A stretch of 64,000 nucleotides of DNA from Planctomycetales bacterium (lineage in GTDB: Bacteria > 4484-113). Shown here one piece after another: positions 25,482-33,528 of the stretch. The DNA lies in the NCBI GenBank assembly GCA_030606285.1, contig JAUWGS010000004.1, positions 113,234 through 177,233 on the forward strand, written 5' to 3'. Within the stretch, counting starts at the first letter, position 1. Each line of letters opens with the position of its first letter. Under the pieces are notes generated by a model. The model was not told the origin of the DNA and ran no database searches. It saw only the letters and a program-made list of their open reading frames with translations. Position numbers and translations under genes: made by a program.

Positions 25482-26252
25482 ATGGCAAACAGCAGATCCT
25501 GGGAGAAGATCTTCGACGACTACTCAATACTTGAGCACGACTTCGACGAATCGCCTTTTCCGATTTCGGCAGCACAGATTAAGAGAGCATGTCAGGACTT
25601 CAGACAGACAGGTGAAAAGGAAGTACGTATACTGTGCAAGCAGGACAGTAGAGAGGATAGACCGGAGGTCTTTCAGAAGCACGGTCTGTTCTTGCTTCCT
25701 ATTAAGAACGGTCACTACGTGATCATTAGGGGCGAGGGTTACGCTGATATTCCGCAGATTGGAGAAGATGTCGATGTTTACTCATCAAAGCTCAACTTTC
25801 AACTGGACACAGCGAAGGTTGGCGATTCTGAGATGCAGCACTTAGACTATGCTTATGCTACCAGTCTAATTCGCTCGTTCATGGATGATCCCACACTTGT
25901 GCTTACGATACGGGGAAGGAAGTACACGCCGCGTTTTGATTTCAGAGTAGGCGGTCAACTGATTGAGGTTTCCGGAGTCCAGACCGAAGTTGATGCCGGG
26001 TATGAAGGAGAAAAACGGGTCGTCTTGATTGAGGCAAAAAGTTCCCGCACCGCTAACGTTATCATCCGCCAGCTCTACTACCCCTTCAGGCAGTGGCAGG
26101 CTCATACCGAGAAGAAAGTAGTAACGCTGTTTTTCGAGAAATCACATGGCGAGAGGGCCTATTCGATATGGCAGTTCGAGTTTACGGACGGGAGCGACTA
26201 TAACAGTATTGCCTTGGTGAAATCGGGGAGATTCAGGATCCTAGATAAGTAG
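25482..26252 (+). CDS. Predicted type II restriction endonuclease
   Basis: A 256-residue protein next to a methyltransferase. Its C-terminal half has a PD-(D/E)XK-like pattern: Asp171 in GVQTEVDAGYEG, then Glu184-Ala-Lys186 in VVLIEAKSS, followed by an Arg/Gln helix (NVIIRQLYYPFRQWQ), common in restriction enzymes. The N-terminal half (PISAAQIKRACQDFRQTGEK) may form the recognition part. I cannot name the subfamily. AAGGAG lies 16 nt upstream of the ATG. Low GC matches that of the methyltransferase, so the pair likely arrived together. Confidence 0.75.
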   Translation: MANSRSWEKIFDDYSILEHDFDESPFPISAAQIKRACQDFRQTGEKEVRILCKQDSREDRPEVFQKHGLFLLPIKNGHYVIIRGEGYADIPQIGEDVDVYSSKLNFQLDTAKVGDSEMQHLDYAYATSLIRSFMDDPTLVLTIRGRKYTPRFDFRVGGQLIEVSGVQTEVDAGYEGEKRVVLIEAKSSRTANVIIRQLYYPFRQWQAHTEKKVVTLFFEKSHGERAYSIWQFEFTDGSDYNSIALVKSGRFRILDK

Positions 26253-26318
26253 GGAAGGGGCAACGGCGCCGCTGACAGCTGACGACTGAAGACTGCTCAT
26301 ATGCTATCCTTCCCGGCG

Positions 26319-27002
26319 ATGAGCGACGGGCAAAAGCGCAAGTTCCCGGCGGACGTAATCTTTTTCGACAACGACGGGACTATCTTCAACTCGGCGACGG
26401 GCGTGCTCGTTGCGGTGCAGGACGGCTTCCGTGAATTCGCCGAGAGGCACCACCTGGCGGATTTGCAGCCGCCAACCATCGCGCGCATCAAGCAGCTCAC
26501 CGGCCAGGCCAACACGTTGTTCTTCCCCGCCATCCTGCCGCCGGAGCTTGCCGGGATGGCGCCAGAACTGCGCGACACGTGCCTGAAACACGAAACGCGC
26601 GCGATAAAGGAGCACGGCGCTCTTTACGACGGCGCGGTGGAGACGCTGCGAAAGCTCCGCGCATGCGGCAAAAAGCTCGTGCTCATCACGCACGCGGGCG
26701 TCGAGTATCTCACAGCTACCGCTGAGCGTTTCGGCTACGGGCAGCTCTTCGACCGGCTATACCATATCGGGCTGCACGGCCTTGCGGACAAATCCGAGAT
26801 GATTGCCCACGCGCTCGACGCGCTTTCGCTGAACGGCGCGGCGCTGGCCGCGGTGGGGGACAAGCGGGCGGATATGGAAGCGGGTAGGGCGCATGGCGCA
26901 ACGACGGTCTATGCCGCATACGGCTTCGGTGAGCCGGACGACCGCGAACTCGCGGACTTCATAATCGACTCACCCATCGACCTGCTGGACTTGGTGCTGT
27001 AG
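26319..27002 (+). CDS. HAD-superfamily phosphohydrolase
   Basis: A 227-residue phosphatase of the HAD type from ATG 26319. Motif I FFDNDGTIFNS holds the nucleophile and acid-base aspartates, a helical cap follows (residues 20-85), motif II is LVLITHAG, and the C-terminal metal motif is VGDKRADMEAGRAHGA. It resembles phosphoglycolate phosphatase or beta-phosphoglucomutase relatives; the substrate is not clear. The stop codon TAG is supplied by the first bases of a REP-like palindrome, so the original C-terminus may have been slightly different. Confidence 0.85.
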   Translation: MSDGQKRKFPADVIFFDNDGTIFNSATGVLVAVQDGFREFAERHHLADLQPPTIARIKQLTGQANTLFFPAILPPELAGMAPELRDTCLKHETRAIKEHGALYDGAVETLRKLRACGKKLVLITHAGVEYLTATAERFGYGQLFDRLYHIGLHGLADKSEMIAHALDALSLNGAALAAVGDKRADMEAGRAHGATTVYAAYGFGEPDDRELADFIIDSPIDLLDLVL

Positions 27003-27024
27003 GGCGGCCATTTATGGCCGCCGT
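26999..27024 (+). repeat. REP-like palindrome at the HAD gene stop codon
   Basis: TGTAGGGCGGCC, a short loop and GGCCGCC form a hairpin of the same family as those at 23985-24010, 52407-52432 and 52892-52916. The TAG inside the leading TGTAGGG is the stop codon of the HAD gene. Confidence 0.75.
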
Positions 27025-27095
27025 CTTCGCTGGTGGCTGACGACTGGCAGCTGACGCCTGCCCGCCATAGCCTTAGCGACGGCGGGACTGTTTCC

Positions 27096-28241
27096 CTACA
27101 GCCCGTCGCCCATTTTGGTCTGTCCCGGCACGTGCTGGAATTGCTCCATGCGGGTCATAATGCGGTCGGCGAAGTCGGTGTCCTGCTGCTCCAGCAGCCT
27201 GAAGTCGTGCGGGCTGCTCGCTGCGTGGATGGCGGTGTCGTAGGTGACCAGGCCCCGGCGGAACATGCTGAGCAGGTACTGATCGAACGTGATCATGCCT
27301 TCGGCGTTGCCTTCCTCGATGGCGTTTTTGATCATATCCGTCTTGTCGCGCTGCTCGATGAACTCGCGGATGCGGCCCGTGGTTTTCATAATCTCCATCG
27401 CCGGGACGCGGCCGCCGCCGACCATCGGCAGCAGTCGCATGGATACGACGGCCTTGATGGTCTCGGAGAGCATCAGCCTGCTCTGCTTCTGCATATCGGA
27501 CGGATAGTAGTCGATAATGCGGTTGATGGTCTGAACGACGTCAAGGGTGTGCAGCGTGGTGAACACCAGGTGGCCCGTGAGCGCGGCCTGGAAGGTCGCG
27601 GTAACCGTCTCGCGGTCGCGCATCTCGCCGACCATGATGATGTCCGGGTCCTCGCGCATCGAGCCGCGCAGCGCGTCCAGGAAGGTGTTGGTGTCCACGC
27701 CCAGCTCGCGCTGGTTGATGATAGCTTCCTTGTCGTAGTGCACGAACTCGATGGGGTCCTCGATGGTGATGATGTGCACCGGGCGGCGGTTGTTGATATA
27801 CTCGATGATGGACGCCAGCGTCGTGGACTTGCCGGAGCCGGTGGTGCCGGTGATGACGATGATGCCTCGGCGCTCCAGCGACAGCTCCTCCATGATGATG
27901 GGCAGGTTCAGGTCCTCGAACGCGAGTATATCGTCGGGTACCAGCCGCAGCGCGGCTGCGAGCGTCCCCTGCTGGCGGAAGATGTTGACGCGGAACCGGC
28001 CGGTCTTGCCGTACTGGTACGAGACGTCAATCTCGTTTTTCTCCTCAAGCATGTACTCACGCTTGGGAGTCAGCAAGAACTTGCAGTAACGGTCCATCTG
28101 CTCCTCATCCACGACCGGGTAGTCAGTTGGCAGCAGGTCGCCGTCAACGCGCACGAACGGAACGCGGTTGACGCCCAGATGCAGGTCGGAGGCGTTCTTC
28201 TCAACGACGTAATCCAGAAGCTCTGTAATCTCTATGGGCAT
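27096..28241 (-). CDS. pilT: Twitching motility ATPase PilT
   Basis: A hexameric cytoplasmic ATPase that drives type IV pilus retraction. The 381 residues include Walker A ITGTTGSGKSTTLASII, the Asp box and Walker B region IIMVGEMRDRETV, and the His box HLVFTTLHTLD. The N-terminal PAS-like domain (ASDLHLGVNRVPFVRVDG) is complete. No other pilus gene is in the window. A TATAAT (complement of 28292-28297) sits at the end of the pseudouridine synthase gene, giving a leader of about 50 nt that contains a perfect 7-bp hairpin (28264-28280). Confidence 0.94.
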   Translation of the reverse strand: MPIEITELLDYVVEKNASDLHLGVNRVPFVRVDGDLLPTDYPVVDEEQMDRYCKFLLTPKREYMLEEKNEIDVSYQYGKTGRFRVNIFRQQGTLAAALRLVPDDILAFEDLNLPIIMEELSLERRGIIVITGTTGSGKSTTLASIIEYINNRRPVHIITIEDPIEFVHYDKEAIINQRELGVDTNTFLDALRGSMREDPDIIMVGEMRDRETVTATFQAALTGHLVFTTLHTLDVVQTINRIIDYYPSDMQKQSRLMLSETIKAVVSMRLLPMVGGGRVPAMEIMKTTGRIREFIEQRDKTDMIKNAIEEGNAEGMITFDQYLLSMFRRGLVTYDTAIHAASSPHDFRLLEQQDTDFADRIMTRMEQFQHVPGQTKMGDGL

Positions 28242-28292
28242 ACGCTTACCCCCAGATGTGCTCGGCTGGAAGGTCCAGCCGGGCTTCCTCGA

Positions 28293-29054
28293 TTATAACA
28301 CAGCAGGCTTTTCTGGATGCCGGTGTTGGGCGATGACTTGAGCGCGCAGGCGGTTGACCTCGGCGGCTGAGAGTTGGCGGTTCTCACCCGGCTTGAGGCG
28401 GCCCAGCGATACGCCTCCGAACTGCACGCGCCGCAGGCGCAGCACCTCGAACCCATGCGCGGTGAACATCCGGCGCACCACTCGGTTGCGCCCCTCGGTG
28501 AGCGTCACTACTACAGCGTTCTCCGCTCCCTTTCTGGCGCGCAGCCTGACGTCTCGTGGTTGCACCGGGCCGTCGGCAAGCTTCGTGACACCGGAAAGGC
28601 GCTTCAGCGTGTCCGGATCCGGTTGCGGGGAAACTGCGACCTCGTAAGTGCGCAGGACTTCGAAGCTCGGGTGCATCAGGCGGTGCGCGAGGTCACCGTC
28701 GTTGGTGATGAGGAGTAGGCCTTCGGAGTCGCGGTCCAGGCGGCCCACCGCGAACGCGCGTGCGCTTCCTCGAGCCGGAAAGTAGTCGGCAAGGCACTTG
28801 CGCCCGCGTTCATCCTTCCAGGTCGACAAGACGCCGCGCGGTTTGTAGAATGCGCTGACGTGTGGAGAGCTGGCGCGGCGCGGCACCTTCATTCCTGCGA
28901 CCGTGATGCGGTCGCGCTCGGGGTCGACCTGCGTTGCTAGATCCGTAACGACCGCGCCGTTCACCTTGACCTTGTTGGCGCGCACGAGTTCCTCCACCGA
29001 CCTGCGGCTGCCGTATCCCAGCTTCGCCAGTGCCCGGTTGATTCGCATTGTCAT
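28293..29054 (-). CDS. RsuA/RluB-family rRNA pseudouridine synthase
   Basis: A 253-residue enzyme that isomerises a uridine of ribosomal RNA. An S4 RNA-binding domain (RINRALAKLGYGSRRSVEEL) leads to the catalytic motif VGRLDRDSEGLLLITNDGDL with the nucleophilic Asp, and KPRGVLSTWKDERGRKCL. The start MTMRIN has no ribosome site or nearby -10. Its first 16 codons are repeated 550 bp upstream behind a good leaderless promoter, and relBE lies between. The gene therefore seems to have been cut off from its original promoter and may now rely on transcription through relBE. Confidence 0.92.
   Translation of the reverse strand: MTMRINRALAKLGYGSRRSVEELVRANKVKVNGAVVTDLATQVDPERDRITVAGMKVPRRASSPHVSAFYKPRGVLSTWKDERGRKCLADYFPARGSARAFAVGRLDRDSEGLLLITNDGDLAHRLMHPSFEVLRTYEVAVSPQPDPDTLKRLSGVTKLADGPVQPRDVRLRARKGAENAVVVTLTEGRNRVVRRMFTAHGFEVLRLRRVQFGGVSLGRLKPGENRQLSAAEVNRLRAQVIAQHRHPEKPAVL
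28999..29047 (-). repeat. Downstream copy of a 49-bp repeat of the pseudouridine synthase 5' end
   Basis: These 49 bp, codons for RINRALAKLGYGSRRS, match 29596-29644 with three mismatches. The copies are in direct orientation and enclose 548 bp with the relBE-type genes. This copy belongs to the complete gene. Confidence 0.85.
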
Positions 29055-29089
29055 ATCTGTTGACCATCAATTTCAGCGCCACAACGTAG

Positions 29090-29347
29090 TTAGTAAGCTT
29101 TATCCCTATGCTTGACGCCTAATATGTCTACTGCTTTCTCCTTATCGTCTATAGCATAGAAAACGCGGTAATCCCCCACACGGATGCGCCACATTCCCTC
29201 AACGCTTCTCAACTTCCTCGTCCCCCGTGGTCTCGGGTTCCGTGCCAGCGCGACTATGCTTTTTTCAATGCGTTCGACGGTATTCTTGGGTAATGACTCG
29301 AGGTCCCTCGATGCAGAAGTGGTGAAGATTACGGAGTACTTACGCAC
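29090..29347 (-). CDS. RelE/ParE-family toxin
   Basis: An 85-residue toxin: YSVIFTTSASRDLESLPKNT, VERIEKSIVALARNPRPRG, RKLRSVEGMWRIRVGDYRV, FYAIDDKEKAVDILGVKHR, the complete RelE fold. The basic residues and the R/Y near the C-terminus favour the ribosome-dependent RelE type over a gyrase-poisoning ParE, but this is not certain. It overlaps the antitoxin by 8 nt. The pseudouridine synthase gene starts 36 nt after its stop on the same strand. Confidence 0.88.
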   Translation of the reverse strand: MRKYSVIFTTSASRDLESLPKNTVERIEKSIVALARNPRPRGTRKLRSVEGMWRIRVGDYRVFYAIDDKEKAVDILGVKHRDKAY

Positions 29348-29531
29348 TGAGCTTGCCTAGGTTCTTGAGCCTTTCTTGAACCTCTTCAAGCGTCAGTCGG
29401 GGCTCATCCTTGCGTTCTAGATAGAGCAACAGCCCCTCCAGTTCCTCCCACAGTTCGCCGTACTTCTTGAGGTCAATAACGACCGCGGTTTTTTCCCCTT
29501 TTTCATCAACAATGTACTTGATTCCGCGCAT
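29340..29531 (-). CDS. Small antitoxin of the RelE-type toxin
   Basis: A 63-residue protein: MRGIKYIVDEKGEKTAVVID, LKKYGELWEELEGLLLYLER, then a C-terminal tail KDEPRLTLEEVQERLKNLGK that is likely to wrap the toxin. The N-terminus resembles the Phd/YefM dimerisation part. ATG 29531 follows GAGGG and its own TATAAT (complement of 29547-29552). The frame is open further upstream only because it runs into the truncated pseudouridine synthase fragment. Confidence 0.8.
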   Translation of the reverse strand: MRGIKYIVDEKGEKTAVVIDLKKYGELWEELEGLLLYLERKDEPRLTLEEVQERLKNLGKLSA

Positions 29532-29595
29532 ATACCCTCTGAAGCTATTATACCTCAAGGAGTGGCAAGATATCGCGCGCTTAGCATCTTGCCTT

Positions 29596-29654
29596 GACCT
29601 GCGGCTGCCGTATCCCAGCCTCGCCAGCGCCCGGTTGATGCGCACGTTGGGCAC
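29596..29654 (-). pseudogene. Truncated 5' end of the pseudouridine synthase gene with its promoter
   Basis: Starting at GTG 29654 the sequence reads VPNVRINRALARLGYGSRRS and then diverges from the complete gene at 28293-29054. A TATAAT (complement of 29661-29666) lies 6 nt before the GTG, the best leaderless promoter of the pair, so this is probably the original start of the gene. It can also drive the relBE genes, which follow in the same direction. Confidence 0.8.
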
Positions 29655-29818
29655 GCGACGATTATACGACAGCGCTGGCATTTGGTGCGTGTTCGCGGGG
29701 TGTTGTACCAGCGAGATTTTGTCGTCGCTCATGCCGGGGCGTTTATTTCAGAGAGGGTCTGGTTGACAGCGCAGCCGCTTTACGCTATTTTAATATTCAT
29801 CTAAATAGCTCCTCCGTT

Positions 29819-30760
29819 GTGACTAACGATTCTGACAGACTGCTGAAGTTCCTGAAGGTGGTGGGCGACGAAACGCGGCAGCGGATGATTAACCTGCTTG
29901 CTGAAGCCGTTCGCCCTTCAGGGGAACTGGCAGAACTGCTGGGCATATCACCTGCAACCTGCTCCCACCATCTGTCACGGCTGGCTGAACTCGGTCTGGT
30001 TGACGTCAAGAAGGAGGGGAACTTCCGGTTGTATTCGCTCAAGCACGACGCACTGGACGAACTCAGACAAGGCGTGCTGACGCTTCTTCCATCAGGTACG
30101 CCGCACGCTCATGATCTCTCCGGTGGATCAGACCGCTCGGAAATCGCAGCCGGCAAACACACACCGGCCCGCCGACAAGTTCCCGGATGGGTGCCCCTGG
30201 ACGGCGGAATGCGCCTGGAGGTCTCGCTCGCGTTCGCAGCGGACGGAAGGCTGGAAGCGATTCGGCTCGGCCGCCTGATGAGCGACTCGACTGAGCGCCC
30301 GCGGCACACCCCCGCTGAGGTGGTTGCACTTGGCGCCTGCCTGGTACGCGGCGCGACGGTCAAGGCGGACCGCTCGTGGCGCGAGATTAAACTCTCGATT
30401 GCTGGTAATATGGTCTGGCGGGTGAAGCTGGCGGATGGCCTCAGTCCTTTCCAGCAGCAGGTTTTCAGGCAACTGATGGGCGTGCCCGCGGGATACACTA
30501 CCACATACGGCAGACTCAGTGAGGCTGCTAACAGTTCGCCTCGGGCGGTGGGCCGCGCGGTTGCGCGCAATCCGTGGCCTCTCCTGGTGCCCTGCCATCG
30601 CGTTGTGCAGACGGGGGGTGGTCTCGGCGGCTATTCCGCGCCCGCCGGAACAGCTCTGAAGGGTAAACTACTGGCGTTCGAGGCTGGCAGTGGGACGCGC
30701 GATTTGCGTGATGTGCGAGAGGTGCACGATACTCAAAGAGACTCGCAGGAGGGGAGATAA
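29819..30760 (+). CDS. ArsR-type regulator fused to O6-methylguanine-DNA methyltransferase
   Basis: A 313-residue fusion. Residues 1-85 form an ArsR winged helix (KFLKVVGDETRQRMINLLAE, GISPATCSHHLSRLAELGLV, then a wing NFRLYSLKHDAL). Residues about 120-300 are a complete alkyltransferase: N-terminal ribonuclease-like part, then PAGYTTTYGRLSEAANSSPR, AVGRAVARNPWPLLVPCHRV with acceptor Cys259, and GGLGGYSAPAGTALKGKLLA. MGMT removes alkyl groups from guanine by transferring them to its own Cys. The fusion recalls Ada, where alkylation turns the protein into an activator, but with a different DNA-binding domain. It starts at GTG 29819 without a clear ribosome site. Confidence 0.9.
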   Translation: MTNDSDRLLKFLKVVGDETRQRMINLLAEAVRPSGELAELLGISPATCSHHLSRLAELGLVDVKKEGNFRLYSLKHDALDELRQGVLTLLPSGTPHAHDLSGGSDRSEIAAGKHTPARRQVPGWVPLDGGMRLEVSLAFAADGRLEAIRLGRLMSDSTERPRHTPAEVVALGACLVRGATVKADRSWREIKLSIAGNMVWRVKLADGLSPFQQQVFRQLMGVPAGYTTTYGRLSEAANSSPRAVGRAVARNPWPLLVPCHRVVQTGGGLGGYSAPAGTALKGKLLAFEAGSGTRDLRDVREVHDTQRDSQEGR

Positions 30761-30769
30761 CTCCGCATC

Positions 30770-32533
30770 TTGAGCGCACAAGCGAAATACCTGCTGGAGA
30801 TATCACTGGTCAAGGTCGCCTTCTTGGTGCTGTTCTGGGTTACCACGTATTCACTGCGTCCTGCGACGGAACTGTGGTTCCCCTACGTGCGGGAGCTGGT
30901 GCTAATCCTGTTCCTGTTGGCTAATGCCGCCTGCATCTACTTTCTATGCTACCGGGAGGCGCCAGCCAAGCCCATACTGAGAACGCTCTTCGGTCTGGAC
31001 GTTTTCTTCACGCTGTACCTGGCAGTATTCCTCTACACGAGTCACGGACTGCTTCTTCTGATGCTGGCCAGCCTCATCCTGTTTGAGACCCTGGTAGTGA
31101 GCCGGGCACTGGGTGCTGTGGCGTTGGTGTACAGCGTGGTGCTTGCCATCGTGGTTGTGCGCTACAGCGCGCCGGTCGTCGGGCTGTTCGGCGACGTCCC
31201 CGGACTCCTGGCGCTGTTTTACTACGTGCTGATATTGTGCTTCGTGTATGGACTGGTGTACTTCGTTGTAACCCGTCACCGCAACCTGATGCGCGAAGGC
31301 GAGATGCTGGCAAAGGAGCTGGCGGATTCCACTGTGGACAGTGAAATTTCCCGCCAGGATATTGTCACGCGCAACCAGCAGCTTTCCACGTTGCTGCAGA
31401 TATCAGAGAGCCTTTCTTCATCACTTGAGGTAGATCGTTTGTTCAAGAACTTCGGTGTGGCCATCCGCAACTCCGTGCTCTTCGACAACTTGAGCCTGCT
31501 GGTATATGACCCGGAAGTGAACAGCTTCCGCGTGCTCGTCACCCGGGACGAGTTCTTCGACCTGGCGGATGCGCGTTACTTCCCCATTGACAAAGGCGTT
31601 GCCGGCTATGTCTACAATCACGGCAAGTCGTACATGGTGGATTCCAGCGAGACGGACACGCTGCTGGCGGAGCTTCCCGACTTCCCGAGCGACATCGGCT
31701 CCTTTATCTGCGTTCCTCTCTACTACCAGGATAACATTCTGGGAGTTCTGTCTCTGGAAGCTGTAGAACCGGGGCAGTTCAGCGACGACGACCTGGCATT
31801 CGTTGAGAGCATATCCCCCTTGGTGGCAATTGCCGTAAACAATGTTATCAGCTATCAGGCTATAAAGACAGCCTCAACGCGCGACAAACTGACCAACCTG
31901 CACAATTACTTCTCGTTCACACAGAGGTTCTACGAGATGCTCGAGACCTCGCAACGTCGCAAGAAGCCGCTGACGCTGCTCATCCTTGACATCGATGACT
32001 TCAAGCAGGTCAACGACATGCATGGCCACATTGCGGGCAATATTGTTCTAACCCAAATTGGTGAGCTTCTGATTTCGTTTTTCCGGCGGAGCGACCTGGT
32101 GGCGCGCTATGGCGGCGAGGAGTTCGCTATCGTTCTTAACGGGACTCCGGTTGATATAGGTCTTGTTGTCGCGGACACGCTGCGAGAAATGGTGGCTGAG
32201 ACGGAGTTTCTGGGCGGGGGCAAGCCTAAGGTCAACCTAGCCGTGAGCATCGGTGTTTCGAGCACTGAGGACAGGAACATTGAGTTTATTGCGCGTCCCA
32301 GCCGCCGCCATGACGACGACCACTTCGTGGAGAACCTCGAAGAGATTGCCGAGAAGCTCATATCCTCGGCGGACGCGGCGATGTACAACAGCAAGCGTCG
32401 GGGGAAGAACCGCGTCACCGGATCGGAGACTTCGACAATCGTGCAGAAGAACTTCACCGAATACCGCAGCGCGGCTCCGGAAGACGCGCTGCCAAAGGTG
32501 GCCAAGCGTCCGCTGAAGAAGCTGTTTGACTGA
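30770..32533 (+). CDS. Membrane-bound diguanylate cyclase (GAF-GGDEF)
   Basis: A 587-residue enzyme expected to make cyclic di-GMP. About six hydrophobic helices (residues 10-170) precede a GAF domain (about 205-355) and a GGDEF domain with active site GGEEF at 448-452. An RxxD inhibitory site (RRSD, 439-442) lies five residues before it, so product inhibition is likely. The C-terminus has an insertion rich in Arg/His/Asp (about 505-525) and a basic tail. The start is probably TTG 30770 after GGAGGGGAG. It follows the ArsR-MGMT gene by 9 nt and may share its transcript. Confidence 0.92.
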   Translation: MSAQAKYLLEISLVKVAFLVLFWVTTYSLRPATELWFPYVRELVLILFLLANAACIYFLCYREAPAKPILRTLFGLDVFFTLYLAVFLYTSHGLLLLMLASLILFETLVVSRALGAVALVYSVVLAIVVVRYSAPVVGLFGDVPGLLALFYYVLILCFVYGLVYFVVTRHRNLMREGEMLAKELADSTVDSEISRQDIVTRNQQLSTLLQISESLSSSLEVDRLFKNFGVAIRNSVLFDNLSLLVYDPEVNSFRVLVTRDEFFDLADARYFPIDKGVAGYVYNHGKSYMVDSSETDTLLAELPDFPSDIGSFICVPLYYQDNILGVLSLEAVEPGQFSDDDLAFVESISPLVAIAVNNVISYQAIKTASTRDKLTNLHNYFSFTQRFYEMLETSQRRKKPLTLLILDIDDFKQVNDMHGHIAGNIVLTQIGELLISFFRRSDLVARYGGEEFAIVLNGTPVDIGLVVADTLREMVAETEFLGGGKPKVNLAVSIGVSSTEDRNIEFIARPSRRHDDDHFVENLEEIAEKLISSADAAMYNSKRRGKNRVTGSETSTIVQKNFTEYRSAAPEDALPKVAKRPLKKLFD

Positions 32534-32637
32534 GACTTGCTGCGCATTCACGCCGTCTGCGCTTCCGGTCGAGGGATAACCGGTGTGCTGAAGCGGACGC
32601 AGGCGATGCGAGAGTATATTTCTTTCGGGGGAGTGCT

Positions 32638-33474
32638 GTGCCGAAGAAACAACTAAAAACGTACAAGAAGCCGTCTAAGACGCGTCAAAGCAAACTGGCG
32701 AAGCAGCTTCGCGTGCTGGTCTCCGCCTATGACAGGCGGGGCTCGCAGCGTGCGCTCGACAGAATCGCGAAATTCTGCAAGCTCGACAATCCCTTTGATC
32801 GCGGCTTCATGGTGGACGCGCTCATCGAGCTTCACGCTGAAATGCCCAAAGCCGTGGTGAGGATTGCCCGTGAGCTGGCAAGAGCGAGGGACCTCCGAAC
32901 CGGGCGCATTGGTGCCAATGTGCTTTTCGCGGTATTCAAGGGCGACTACGCGAAATGCAAGCGTGCGATTATGGCGCGGCTCAAACACGATCCAGAGTAC
33001 GTGCAGGCGATGGTATGCGGGCTGTGCTATGCCTGCCCGGACGAGGCGGCCGACGACCTGCCGAAGCTTTTCCGCCACCGCTCACATGCTGTAAGGCTCG
33101 GCGCGCTGCACGGCCTGGAGGCTATCGGCGTCAGGCACCCCCGGATTGCCTTTGAGTACCTGGATGAGTACAAGGCTACCGAAAACGAAGTCGAGAAGTT
33201 CTGGGTGGAGCACGTCCTAGCGCTAAACCTGATCCCGCAGAGAACCTCCTTCAGCATGACGCGTCTCAAGTCATGGCTCAAGGAGGGCGCGGACGTCACC
33301 CGTGAGATTGTCGAGGAGGCGGTGAGCCAGGCGCGCACGCATTACGCGGTCGGCAAGGAGAAGATGCCGGGGCTTTACGAGAAGCTGAAGGAAACCGCCG
33401 CCAAGTGGGCCGATGACAGCAGCGTCTATGTAAGCGAAGTCGGCAAGAAACTCAAGAAGGCGTTTAAAAAGTAG
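32638..33474 (+). CDS. Helical-repeat protein of unknown function
   Basis: A 278-residue, Lys/Arg-rich protein starting at GTG 32638 behind GGGGGAG. The very basic N-terminus (KKQLKTYKKPSKTRQSKLAK) and C-terminus (GKKLKKAFKK) flank a set of paired helices such as HRSHAVRLGALHGLEAIGVR, which look like HEAT or DNA-alkylation-repair-type repeats. A nucleic-acid-binding scaffold is plausible. I cannot name the family. It is transcribed alone with TATATT at 32615-32620. Confidence 0.6.
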   Translation: MPKKQLKTYKKPSKTRQSKLAKQLRVLVSAYDRRGSQRALDRIAKFCKLDNPFDRGFMVDALIELHAEMPKAVVRIARELARARDLRTGRIGANVLFAVFKGDYAKCKRAIMARLKHDPEYVQAMVCGLCYACPDEAADDLPKLFRHRSHAVRLGALHGLEAIGVRHPRIAFEYLDEYKATENEVEKFWVEHVLALNLIPQRTSFSMTRLKSWLKEGADVTREIVEEAVSQARTHYAVGKEKMPGLYEKLKETAAKWADDSSVYVSEVGKKLKKAFKK

Positions 33475-33528
33475 TGATTTCGCCTGTTGAACGACCGCGC
33501 GGAGTTACCCGAGTGCGTCAATACTAAC

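Noticed and set aside
27033..28298. 421-codon plus-strand frame opposite pilT
   Set aside because: It is a codon-bias shadow of pilT, with no family features and no ribosome site.
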